A stretch of 12,018 nucleotides of DNA from contig DATBMY010000549.1 of the NCBI GenBank assembly GCA_036554605.1, forward strand, positions 1 through 12,018, given 5' to 3'. Shown here one piece after another: positions 6,950 through 12,018 of this stretch. The stretch comes from DATBMY01 sp036554605 (lineage in GTDB: Bacteria; Acidobacteriota; Blastocatellia; UBA7656). The position numbers were made by a program, and so were the translations under genes. Position 1 is the stretch's first letter. The number at the start of each line of letters is the position of its first letter. The notes beneath the pieces were generated by a model that saw only the letters and a program-made list of their open reading frames with translations, was not told the DNA's origin and did no database searches.

Positions 6950-7354
6950 TCAGGCAGAAGGAATGAACTCCTCGTCGCACTGGCGGCGGCGCTCGGATGC
7001 GAGAAAATCATAATAGCCGCAACGAAGGCTGTCAGGATATTCGCGGCAAACCCCGGGCCGCGCATCGTAGATGGTGCAGCGGCGCTTCTCCGTGTCGAGG
7101 AACATGCAAACTTTATTGTATATGTGGTCCACCTGCTGCCGGAGCACGCGGTCGCCGTAAGCGATTTTGGTGTACCGCGCTTTGGCCGTCTCGTATGAGA
7201 CCTGAAAGTGTTTGGCAAGGCGCGCAATATCGCGCTTGGTAACCTCGATTCGATCATAGCTGCAACAATAGGCCGGGCAGCGTAAGCAATTGAAGAGCAC
7301 GCGCAAGGAGCGCCCTTCTTTTTTAGCGTGATTGTTATCGATGATGGTTGTCAT
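6950..7354 (-). CDS. YkgJ family cysteine-cluster protein
   Basis: This 134-aa protein belongs to the YkgJ/CxxCxxxCC family, annotated as putative zinc- or iron-chelating proteins. It has C23-x2-C26-x3-C30-C31, then C83, C93, C103 and C112, with the family segment IYDARPGVCREYP (95-107). The middle (EVTKRDIARLAKHFQVS, 37-53) is the usual helical insert. No enzymatic activity is established for the family. It is predicted to be a soluble cytoplasmic metal- or cluster-binding protein. ATG 7354 is preceded by AAGGA about 6 nt upstream. It is probably in the same transcript as rsmB, 34 nt downstream. Confidence 0.85.
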   Translation of the reverse strand: MTTIIDNNHAKKEGRSLRVLFNCLRCPAYCCSYDRIEVTKRDIARLAKHFQVSYETAKARYTKIAYGDRVLRQQVDHIYNKVCMFLDTEKRRCTIYDARPGVCREYPDSLRCGYYDFLASERRRQCDEEFIPSA

Positions 7355-7446
7355 TACCCGTCCTTCGCCGGCTTGTTATTATCACAGATGCGCGCATTTT
7401 AGATAGCAAATATCGTTTAAAAGCGGGGTAGAGTGCGCTCCGCGCA

Positions 7447-7482
7447 GGCGCAGAAGTGAATTTCGCGAGCCGCTTCTGCGCC
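7447..7482. repeat. 12-bp hairpin between lysW and ykgJ-like gene
   Basis: GGCGCAGAAGTG (7447-7458) pairs with CGCTTCTGCGCC (7471-7482) along all 12 positions with a single G-T pair, leaving a 12-nt loop. On the minus strand it lies about 30 nt after the lysW stop. No T-run follows in either direction, so it is a weak candidate for a standard intrinsic terminator. It could act as an RNA 3'-end stabiliser, attenuator or protein site. Confidence 0.6.
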
Positions 7483-7511
7483 GCGTGGGCGCTGTCGCAA
7501 CATCCTGGACG

Positions 7512-7685
7512 TTACTCGGTCCAATCTTCCTCTTCTTCTTCGACGGCTACATCGAGTTCTATTGGATCAAGACCGACAACTTCCAGGGCAGTGCCGCAAT
7601 CCGGGCAATCGACGACGTCGCCTTTATCAGTGTCTTCATCAACCTGAACATCGGCATCACATTCAGGGCACGTTCCTCTTGGCAT
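7512..7685 (-). CDS. lysW: LysW-type amino-group carrier protein
   Basis: This 57-aa acidic protein has two zinc knuckles, C6-x2-C9 (GTCPECDA) and C27-x2-C30 (VDCPDCGT). The LysW core ALEVVGLDPIELDVA and an acidic tail ending in EDWTE follow. LysW carries biosynthetic intermediates: the gamma-carboxyl of its C-terminal Glu is joined to the amino group of alpha-aminoadipate (lysine route) or glutamate (arginine route), protecting it from cyclization. The terminal Glu is present. The usual EDWGE end is changed to EDWTE. Start ATG 7685 has a GGAGG about 11 nt upstream. No LysX, LysZ, LysY or LysJ/K gene is adjacent, so the partner genes are probably elsewhere. Flanking genes on both sides are unrelated. 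Confidence 0.88.
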   Translation of the reverse strand: MPRGTCPECDADVQVDEDTDKGDVVDCPDCGTALEVVGLDPIELDVAVEEEEEDWTE

Positions 7686-7751
7686 CTTCTTTCATTCCTC
7701 CGTATTGGTCACGCGATATGTCCACTACCTCGCCGTGGATTTAACGACAAA

Positions 7752-7781
7752 TATGTAAACCGAAACCCGGAGTATTTGCAA
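7752..7781 (-). promoter_or_regulatory. Candidate sigma-70-like promoter for lysW
   Basis: On the minus strand, TTGCAA (7776-7781) and TACATA (7752-7757) are separated by 18 nt, about 66 nt upstream of the lysW start. The match is moderate, and the TTGCAA box is itself palindromic. The position in the 127-nt gap after the SH3-like gene makes an independent lysW promoter plausible. Confidence 0.33.
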
Positions 7782-7812
7782 GAAGTATGTATAGCCAGGA
7801 ATGACTTAAAGA

Positions 7813-8538
7813 TCACCGGTTTTGCTGTTGGGCAAGACGCCGCTCGGCTGAAACAATTCTTTCACGCGCAAGTGTCGCCTCGGGCGAGGCCGGAAAGCGT
7901 TTGATTATCTCTCGATATGCCTTGCAGTCGTAGACGTAACTGCGGCTGGAAGGGTCAAACTCGAAGGTCACGCGCAACCTGTTATAGCGATCAAGTCCCG
8001 GGTCGCTGAGGTAGTAGTCTCTGAGCTTATGCCCGGGTTTGAAATCGTTGAGGGACTGGAGACGGCGGCCTGCCCGGCGGCTGAGTTCCGCGGCTGCCGT
8101 TTCGGCCTCCCGGCCGAGCGCGAGCATCACGCGGGGAGTGAGAGCGGAACGGGAGAAATTATCAAGAAAGATCCGGCACAAAGATATACGATCTATTCCC
8201 TGTTCAAGACTATTGATCAGATTAAGAATGCTAAGGTCATCTCCGGCGCGGCCAGGTACGGCCAGGGCTGCTTGATGAATCCAGCCGCGAGTCCGGCGCG
8301 TGACCGCAACCCTAAAGTAGGGAGGGTGATTGAGAGAGGACTTTCTTGATTCGATAATGAAGACCGGCCGGGCGATTCTAAGCCGCCGGATAAGGGTAGC
8401 TTTCAAATCGGGTCTCTTGCGAAGAGCGGACAGCCGCTCGTCAATAACGAAGGCCTTTGTCTGGGCAATTGATGTAGACGCCAGAAGAATAAGCGCGGCT
8501 ACGAAACCTGCCGTTAAGATCGTGCGGGGACAACGCAT
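7813..8538 (-). CDS. Secreted SH3-like domain protein, unknown function
   Basis: This 241-aa protein is predicted to be exported. It has a basic start (MRCPRT), a hydrophobic core (ILTAGFVAALILLAS) and a likely signal peptidase site after ...TSIA near residue 25. Residues ~30-95 look like a bacterial SH3-type beta domain (LSALRKRPDLKATLIRRL, then YFRVAV, ending RGWIHQAAL). The C-terminal half is helical and charged. It ends in a tetratricopeptide-like segment (AYREIIKRFPASPEATLARE). A cell-wall or envelope role is inference. The start chosen is ATG 8538, with AGGAGG 8 nt upstream; a GTG at 8547 overlaps that ribosome site and is less likely. Confidence 0.72.
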   Translation of the reverse strand: MRCPRTILTAGFVAALILLASTSIAQTKAFVIDERLSALRKRPDLKATLIRRLRIARPVFIIESRKSSLNHPPYFRVAVTRRTRGWIHQAALAVPGRAGDDLSILNLINSLEQGIDRISLCRIFLDNFSRSALTPRVMLALGREAETAAAELSRRAGRRLQSLNDFKPGHKLRDYYLSDPGLDRYNRLRVTFEFDPSSRSYVYDCKAYREIIKRFPASPEATLARERIVSAERRLAQQQNR

Positions 8539-8678
8539 CGCAGGCACCTCCTTTCTATATTCGGATGGACGAAAACGGAGTCTTAAAGAATGCTTGAGAG
8601 GAGAGATTTTTAGTTGCGGGTTTACTCAGGGGCCTGGCAAGGCAAACTTCGAGTTCCCGCTTGGATTAGTGAGAGAAA

Positions 8679-8716
8679 GCCAGCGTAGCTCAGTTGGTAG
8701 AGCATCGGTTTCGTAA
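8679..8716 (+). pseudogene. 5' half of tRNA-Thr(CGU), truncated after anticodon loop
   Basis: Thirty-eight bases match tRNA positions 1-38. They give acceptor GCCAGCG, TA, D-arm GCTC-AGTTGGTA-GAGC, A26, anticodon strand TCGGT, and loop TTCGTAA with anticodon CGT (threonine, ACG codons). From 8717 on the sequence should complete the anticodon stem with ACCGA, then the variable loop, T-arm with GGTTC, and acceptor strand CGCTGGC. Instead it reads CCCTGCCATTTTGC, with none of these elements. The gene cannot make a normal tRNA. A break at the anticodon loop is typical of tRNA-targeted recombination, but deletion or an assembly join is equally possible. Confidence 0.85.
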
Positions 8717-8763
8717 CCCTGCCATTTTGCAATCCCTCCATTTCTACAGGCGGCCGCGCTTAA

Positions 8764-8862
8764 TTATCGCGGTGGTAGTCGCAAGAATTCATCGTACCTC
8801 GTCTCGAAGTCTGGCGAGTCGTTTTCAAGCCACTCAAAGGTGCTGCCTCCATGCTTCAACAA
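8764..8862 (-). CDS. Possible 32-aa micro-ORF or gene remnant
   Basis: Just downstream of the LysR gene on the same strand, a TTG at 8862 lies 6 nt after AGGAG. It opens a 32-codon frame ending in TAA. The product is acidic and protein-like in composition: FEWLENDSPDFETRYDEFLR with a Leu-Pro-Pro-Arg end. I do not recognise the family. The frame is open further upstream into the LysR gene end, so it could also be the tail of a broken gene. Coding status is uncertain because of the small size and non-ATG start. Confidence 0.3.
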   Translation of the reverse strand: MLKHGGSTFEWLENDSPDFETRYDEFLRLPPR

Positions 8863-8884
8863 TGACGGCTCCTGTTTAACTGAG

Positions 8885-9811
8885 TCAGTTCGCGCACTTT
8901 TCAAGCTGTTTGAAGATGGATGCGGACTGAGACGCCAGCACCTCGATGAATCCTCGCGTGAAATCTCGTAAGGAATGGTTCTTGAGGGTTACGGCGCTCC
9001 ACTCCCGGTGCAGCCCTTTGCTTGTGAGCGGCACCGCGGCGAGCGTCTTTACTCTTAGTTGCGGCGCGATTGCCCACTTGGCCAACACGCTGATTCCCAG
9101 GCCGGCTTTGACCATTTCAACGATGGCTTCAGTCAAAGCCATCGGTAAGACTTCTCTGGGGGTGATCCCGGCTGGAATAAGGACCCTGCTAAATAAATGG
9201 GTTTCTTCTTTCGGCATGGCGTAAGTTATCAAGCTGACGTCCGCAAAATCTGCCGCGCGAATAAAGGGGCGCGATGCCAGCGGATGATCCGGCCGCATTA
9301 CTACAAGCATTTCATCTTGAAAAAGTGGTCGGACGGACAACCGCTTGTCGCGCATCGGCGCGCTCACTATGGCTACATCTATCCGACCTTTGAATAGGGC
9401 CTCGATGGGTTTGTGTGTCGCGGCAACGTCAATCTCGACGGCCACCCGCGGGAACTCTAAGCGAAACTTGCTGAGCGCGAGCGGCAACCAGTGGTAGCAA
9501 GTATAGCACTGTGTGCTAAGCCTGATCTTGCCCGCCTCGCCGGAGGACATCTGACGCACCTCTTCCTCGACCTGTCGCAGCTCGCCAAGCAGGCGGCGCG
9601 CGGCCGCAAGCAGATTCTCGCCCGCCGGAGTCAAAAGCATCCTCTTGCTTGCGCGCAGGAAAAGCCTTGCGCCTAAGCGCGCTTCGATGTCGCGAAGCTG
9701 GTGGCTCAGAGCAGACTGCGTGAGGTGCAGACGGTGCGATGCTTTAGTGACACTTCCTTCCTCCGCGACCGCTACGACGAGTCTGAGATGGCGCACTTCT
9801 AAATCGCTCAT
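8885..9811 (-). CDS. LysR-type regulator, MetR-like
   Basis: This 308-aa LysR-family regulator starts with a winged helix-turn-helix (about 5-65; GSVTKASHRLHLTQSALSHQ, then LGARLFLRASKRMLLTPAG). A periplasmic-binding-like effector domain follows. The effector half resembles MetR, the E. coli methionine regulator that responds to homocysteine: TQCYTCYHWLPLAL corresponds to MetR ECHSCIQWLTPAL, and PAGITPREV and GLGISVLAKWAI also match. ATG 9811 is chosen because GGAG lies 7 nt upstream and the protein then begins at the normal LysR position. An upstream in-frame start at 9862 would add an odd hydrophobic segment. It is divergent from the dehydratase gene, so it probably controls that operon and itself. 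Confidence 0.9.
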   Translation of the reverse strand: MSDLEVRHLRLVVAVAEEGSVTKASHRLHLTQSALSHQLRDIEARLGARLFLRASKRMLLTPAGENLLAAARRLLGELRQVEEEVRQMSSGEAGKIRLSTQCYTCYHWLPLALSKFRLEFPRVAVEIDVAATHKPIEALFKGRIDVAIVSAPMRDKRLSVRPLFQDEMLVVMRPDHPLASRPFIRAADFADVSLITYAMPKEETHLFSRVLIPAGITPREVLPMALTEAIVEMVKAGLGISVLAKWAIAPQLRVKTLAAVPLTSKGLHREWSAVTLKNHSLRDFTRGFIEVLASQSASIFKQLEKCAN

Positions 9812-9827
9812 TATAGTTCTCCGGGTA

Positions 9828-9840
9828 TGAATAAAATTCG
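9828..9840. promoter_or_regulatory. Near-consensus MetR-type box
   Basis: TGAATAAAATTCG matches 7 of the 8 fixed positions in the E. coli MetR consensus TGAA-N5-TTCA. It lies 17 nt upstream of the start of the MetR-like gene, in the divergent gap. A wider pair, TGAA (9850-9853) and TTCA (9868-9871), lies nearby. Autorepression or shared control is plausible, but a single near-match in A/T-rich DNA is weak evidence. Confidence 0.4.
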
Positions 9841-9862
9841 CCCATGCAATGAAAATAAACAA

Positions 9863-9892
9863 TTGGATTCATCAATAAAATAGCCGTATCAT
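9863..9892 (+). promoter_or_regulatory. Candidate promoter for dehydratase-ridA-racemase operon
   Basis: TTGGAT (9863-9868) and TATCAT (9887-9892) are separated by 18 nt, in the A/T-rich divergent region. This is a reasonable sigma-70-like pair lying about 45 nt before ATG 9938. It sits next to the possible LysR sites. Confidence 0.38.
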
Positions 9893-9937
9893 AATCAACA
9901 GGCAAGCACTGGTAACATATTTCCAGGATGATTCCGA

Positions 9938-10927
9938 ATGCACAAGCAAGAGCTTTCTAAGTTCCCGGAGACCTGCGCCGCTATGGTAGTGCCAATCGAC
10001 CGTGAGAGTATCTCGGCAACCGAGCGGATCATCCGCCCCTACATCCGCCGCACGCCTGCGATTGAGGTCGAAGGGGCCGATTTCGATCTGGGGTCGACCA
10101 GATTAAGGTTCAAGCTGGAATCGCTCCAGCATTCCGGCTCGTTCAAGGTCCGTGGAGCATTCACCAACCTGCTGACGCGGGACGTCGCCCCGGCCGGTGT
10201 CGTGGCGGCCTCCGGCGGCAACCACGGCGCGGCGGTGGCCTACGCCGCGATGAAGTTAGCCACGCCCGCTAAGATTTTTGTCCCGCAGGTCGCCTCGGCC
10301 GAAAAAGTCGAGCGGATTCGAGCTTATGGGGCAGACCTTGTGGTGACCGGGGAGCGTTACGCGGACGCGCTGGCGGCCAGTGAGAGGTGGGCGGCGGAAT
10401 CGGGCGCGCTGGCGGTCCATGCCTTCGACCAGGCCGAGACGTTGCTCGGCCAGGGGACGGTTGGGCTGGAATTGGAAGAGCAGTGTCCCGACCTGGATAC
10501 CCTGTTAGTCGCCGTAGGTGGCGGCGGTCTTATCGGCGGCATCGCCGCCTGGTACCGTGGCCGAATAAGGCTCATAGGCGTCGAGCCGGAGTTGGCCCCG
10601 ACGCTGACGAATGCGCTGCGGGCGGGCAAGCCCGTCGACAGCCCGGCCGACGGGATTGCCGCCGATTCACTAGCGCCTAAACGAGTCGGCGAATTGATGC
10701 TCTCGCTGGCGCGATCTTACGTCGAGCAAGTGGTGCTAGTTACTGATGAAGCCATCCATCAAGCGCAAGTCTCGCTGTGGGAGAAGCTACGGCTGGTGGC
10801 CGAACCGGGCGGCGCGGCGGCCTGCGCCGCCCTCTTATCGGGCCGTTACCGACCCCAAGCCAACGAACGAGTGGGCATTCTGGTCTGTGGGGGGAACACC
10901 TCGGCGGTCGACTTCGGACGCTTATGA
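9938..10927 (+). CDS. Second threonine/serine dehydratase-like PLP enzyme
   Basis: This is a fold-type II PLP enzyme of 329 aa. K70 in HSGSFKVRGAF is the Schiff-base lysine, SGGNHG (92-97) the substrate loop, GGGGL (194-198) the phosphate loop, and CGGN (317-320) the pyridine-nitrogen motif. It lacks an IlvA regulatory domain, so a catabolic threonine/serine dehydratase is the best call. Serine racemase or a hydroxyaspartate dehydratase (related folds) cannot be excluded. ATG 9938 has AGGA 9 nt upstream; an internal ATG at 9983 would give a 314-aa protein with a more typical N-terminus. It is a distant paralog of the dehydratase after rsmB. The RidA and racemase genes follow on the same strand, 186 nt and 638 nt after its stop. 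Confidence 0.88.
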   Translation: MHKQELSKFPETCAAMVVPIDRESISATERIIRPYIRRTPAIEVEGADFDLGSTRLRFKLESLQHSGSFKVRGAFTNLLTRDVAPAGVVAASGGNHGAAVAYAAMKLATPAKIFVPQVASAEKVERIRAYGADLVVTGERYADALAASERWAAESGALAVHAFDQAETLLGQGTVGLELEEQCPDLDTLLVAVGGGGLIGGIAAWYRGRIRLIGVEPELAPTLTNALRAGKPVDSPADGIAADSLAPKRVGELMLSLARSYVEQVVLVTDEAIHQAQVSLWEKLRLVAEPGGAAACAALLSGRYRPQANERVGILVCGGNTSAVDFGRL

Positions 10928-11113
10928 GCTGAAGGCTAGATCGGGCGGGCTATTACTACCGGCGTGCGGCTGGCTGTGGCACGGCTTGTTTGATCAGCGC
11001 TATCATCATTGCGCCCTGCCCGGGTGCCGATCCAGCAGTCAAGCCCCAAGCATCGAAACTCATACGCTAAGGTCTGAAAGGTAGCAGATTGAATCCAATC
11101 GAGGAGTTTCATC
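10928..11113 (+). other. 186-nt spacer between dehydratase and RidA genes
   Basis: I see no terminator with a T-run, no strong promoter and no secure small gene here. One frame reads a hydrophobic LISAIIIAPCPGADPA-like run but has no proper start signal. The end of the spacer holds GAGGAG at 11101-11106, the ribosome site for the next gene. The gap is long for an operon, so ridA could have its own weak promoter. Confidence 0.5.
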
Positions 11114-11569
11114 ATGTCCGTCTATGAGAGGCTCAGCGCCTTAAACATCTCACTGCCCGAAGTCACTCCGCCCGTCGCCGCGTTCGTGCCTTTCGTCCGC
11201 ACCGGCAATCTAGTCTACTTGTCCGGTCACATCGCCAAGAGAGATGGTAAGCCCTGGGTCGTACAGCTTGGTTTGAACGTGACCGTTGAAGAAGGCGAGG
11301 CGGCCGCGCGGGCGGTGGCTATCGAACTCGTGGGTACGCTACACGCGGCGGTCGGAGACCTGAATCGAATCCGACGAATAGTTAAATTAATGGTCCTGGT
11401 CAATAGCGCTCAAACATTCACCGAACAGCATCTGGTGGCCAACGGCGCTTCGGAATTATTAGGGCAGGTATTCGGCGATAGCGGAACTCATGCCCGGAGC
11501 GCCTTCGGCGTCGCTCAGATTCCGTTCGGTTCGTGCGTAGAAATCGAGTTAATCGCGGAGTTGGAATGA
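11114..11569 (+). CDS. RidA-family (YjgF/UK114) enamine/imine deaminase
   Basis: This 151-aa protein belongs to the longer RidA subfamily of about 150 aa. Family features are TPPVAAFVPFVRTGNLVYLS (18-37), GDLNRIRRIVKL (81-92), NGASELLGQVFG (110-121) and HARSAFGVAQIPFG (126-139). R128 corresponds to the catalytic arginine R105 of E. coli RidA. RidA proteins hydrolyse 2-aminoacrylate and related enamine/imines that dehydratases release, giving 2-oxo acid plus ammonia and protecting PLP enzymes. This longer subfamily has not always been tested for that activity. ATG 11114 follows GAGGAG by 7 nt. The pairing with a PLP dehydratase is biochemically coherent. Its stop overlaps the start of the racemase gene (ATGA). 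Confidence 0.9.
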   Translation: MSVYERLSALNISLPEVTPPVAAFVPFVRTGNLVYLSGHIAKRDGKPWVVQLGLNVTVEEGEAAARAVAIELVGTLHAAVGDLNRIRRIVKLMVLVNSAQTFTEQHLVANGASELLGQVFGDSGTHARSAFGVAQIPFGSCVEIELIAELE

Positions 11570-12018
11570 ATAGCCTTTATAATATGCCAAAACGCATCGG
11601 TATTGTTTGTTGCTCGGCGGAAGGCGCCGCTCTTTGCTACAAGACTATCTGCGTTGAAGGCTCGCAAGTGCTCGGCCCACACGCTCATCCCGAGGTCTCA
11701 ATGCACACGCCTTCGTTCGCTGATTATGTAAAGCGTATCAATCAAGATGACTGGCGGGGTGTTGGTGAGGTGATGCTTTCTTCAGCGAACAAACTGGCTA
11801 AGATGGGCGCTGACTTTTTGATCTGCCCGGATAACACAATCCACCAGGCACTATCCTTTGTTCTCCCGCGCTCCCCACTGCCCTGGCTGCACATTGCTGA
11901 AGTTGTCGCCGAGCAAGCCGTTGCCCGGGGCTTTCACCGCCTCGGTTTGACGGGCACTCGCTGGCTTGTCAATAGCGAGGTCTATCCGGAAAAACTCGCA
12001 ACCTACGGCCTGGAGTAT
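11566..12018 (+). CDS. Aspartate/glutamate racemase family protein (5' part)
   Basis: The first 151 codons of a protein that runs off the window end; the stop is not present. It has the N-terminal strand RIGIVCCSAEGAALCYKT (10-27). The first catalytic cysteine C87 is in ADFLICPDNTIHQ, the CPDNT motif of Asp/Glu racemases. PLPWLHIAEVVAE (104-116) and the GLTGTRW turn (127-133) follow. This PLP-independent family uses two cysteines to invert amino-acid stereochemistry; the second is expected downstream. Substrate (aspartate, glutamate or other) cannot be fixed. ATG 11566 overlaps the ridA stop (ATGA), giving coupled translation. It implies a D- to L-amino acid step feeding or draining the dehydratase route. 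Confidence 0.85.
   Translation, partial: MNSLYNMPKRIGIVCCSAEGAALCYKTICVEGSQVLGPHAHPEVSMHTPSFADYVKRINQDDWRGVGEVMLSSANKLAKMGADFLICPDNTIHQALSFVLPRSPLPWLHIAEVVAEQAVARGFHRLGLTGTRWLVNSEVYPEKLATYGLEY

Larger units (their letters stand above)
8548..8884. other. 337-nt region without a secure gene; probable junction
   Basis: Between the exported SH3-like protein and the LysR gene this stretch holds a 5' tRNA-Thr half (8679-8716) and a possible micro-ORF on the minus strand (8764-8862). I see no integrase, direct-repeat pair or full promoter that I would defend. No matching 3' tRNA half (expected acceptor strand CGCTGGC) appears up to the LysR gene. A simple reading is a breakpoint where unrelated DNA replaced the tRNA 3' half. 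Confidence 0.6.

Noticed and set aside
8679..8884. Group I intron interrupting the tRNA anticodon loop
   Set aside because: Bacterial tRNAs can carry group I introns at the anticodon, but only 168 nt separate the break from the LysR gene. No 3' exon (T-arm or CGCTGGC acceptor strand) is present there.
10746..11084. A 112-codon open frame over the dehydratase 3' end and the spacer
   Set aside because: It overlaps the dehydratase in another frame, is rich in Arg, Ser and Pro with no motif, and lacks a ribosome site.
1..12018. CRISPR array, transposon or prophage
   Set aside because: No short direct repeats with regular spacers, transposase, integrase or phage structural genes were seen; the only mobile-element hint is the broken tRNA.

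Overview
The window is about 12 kb of GC-rich, tightly packed bacterial chromosome with ordinary housekeeping and amino-acid genes. An Isc-type Fe-S operon, a LysW amino-group carrier protein, G/C-rich inverted-repeat spacers and frequent weak Shine-Dalgarno sites suggest an Acidobacteriota-like organism (possibly class Blastocatellia). That placement is inference; no rRNA or other decisive marker is present. No CRISPR array, insertion sequence or phage gene was seen.

Region 1 (1-2843, plus strand) is the distal part of an iron-sulfur assembly operon: the 3' end of hscA, then fdx ([2Fe-2S] ferredoxin), iscX, a spacer holding a long imperfect inverted repeat, iscS (cysteine desulfurase), and a divergent IscU-like scaffold. 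The order differs from the well-known iscRSUA-hscBA-fdx-iscX layout, because the desulfurase and this scaffold follow the chaperone and ferredoxin.

Region 2 (2858-4562) has a minus-strand acidic protein with a C-terminal zinc ribbon, then a plus-strand two-gene unit: a pirin/YhhW-type bicupin and a small UBP-type zinc-finger protein with apparently coupled translation.

Region 3 (4582-8538, all minus strand), in the direction of transcription, has a secreted SH3-like protein, lysW (57 aa), a YkgJ-type cysteine-cluster protein, rsmB (16S rRNA m5C methyltransferase) and a fold-type II PLP threonine/serine dehydratase. rsmB and the dehydratase are 3 nt apart.

Region 4 (8548-8884) is a 337-nt stretch without a secure gene. 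It contains the 5' half of a tRNA-Thr(CGU) gene that stops at the end of the anticodon loop, and a possible 32-codon minus-strand micro-ORF. It looks like a rearrangement junction.

Region 5 (8885-12018) is an amino-acid metabolism module. A MetR-like LysR regulator is divergent from a second PLP dehydratase, followed by a RidA-family deaminase and an Asp/Glu racemase family protein cut by the window end. Dehydratases of this type release reactive enamine/imine intermediates and RidA proteins hydrolyse these, so the genes fit together biochemically. A near-match to the MetR box lies in the divergent promoter region.

Nothing here is an obviously new defence or mobile system. The most unusual items are the broken tRNA at a probable junction, the small lysW gene with an altered C-terminus, the isc gene order with an unusual scaffold, and the iscX-iscS inverted repeat.
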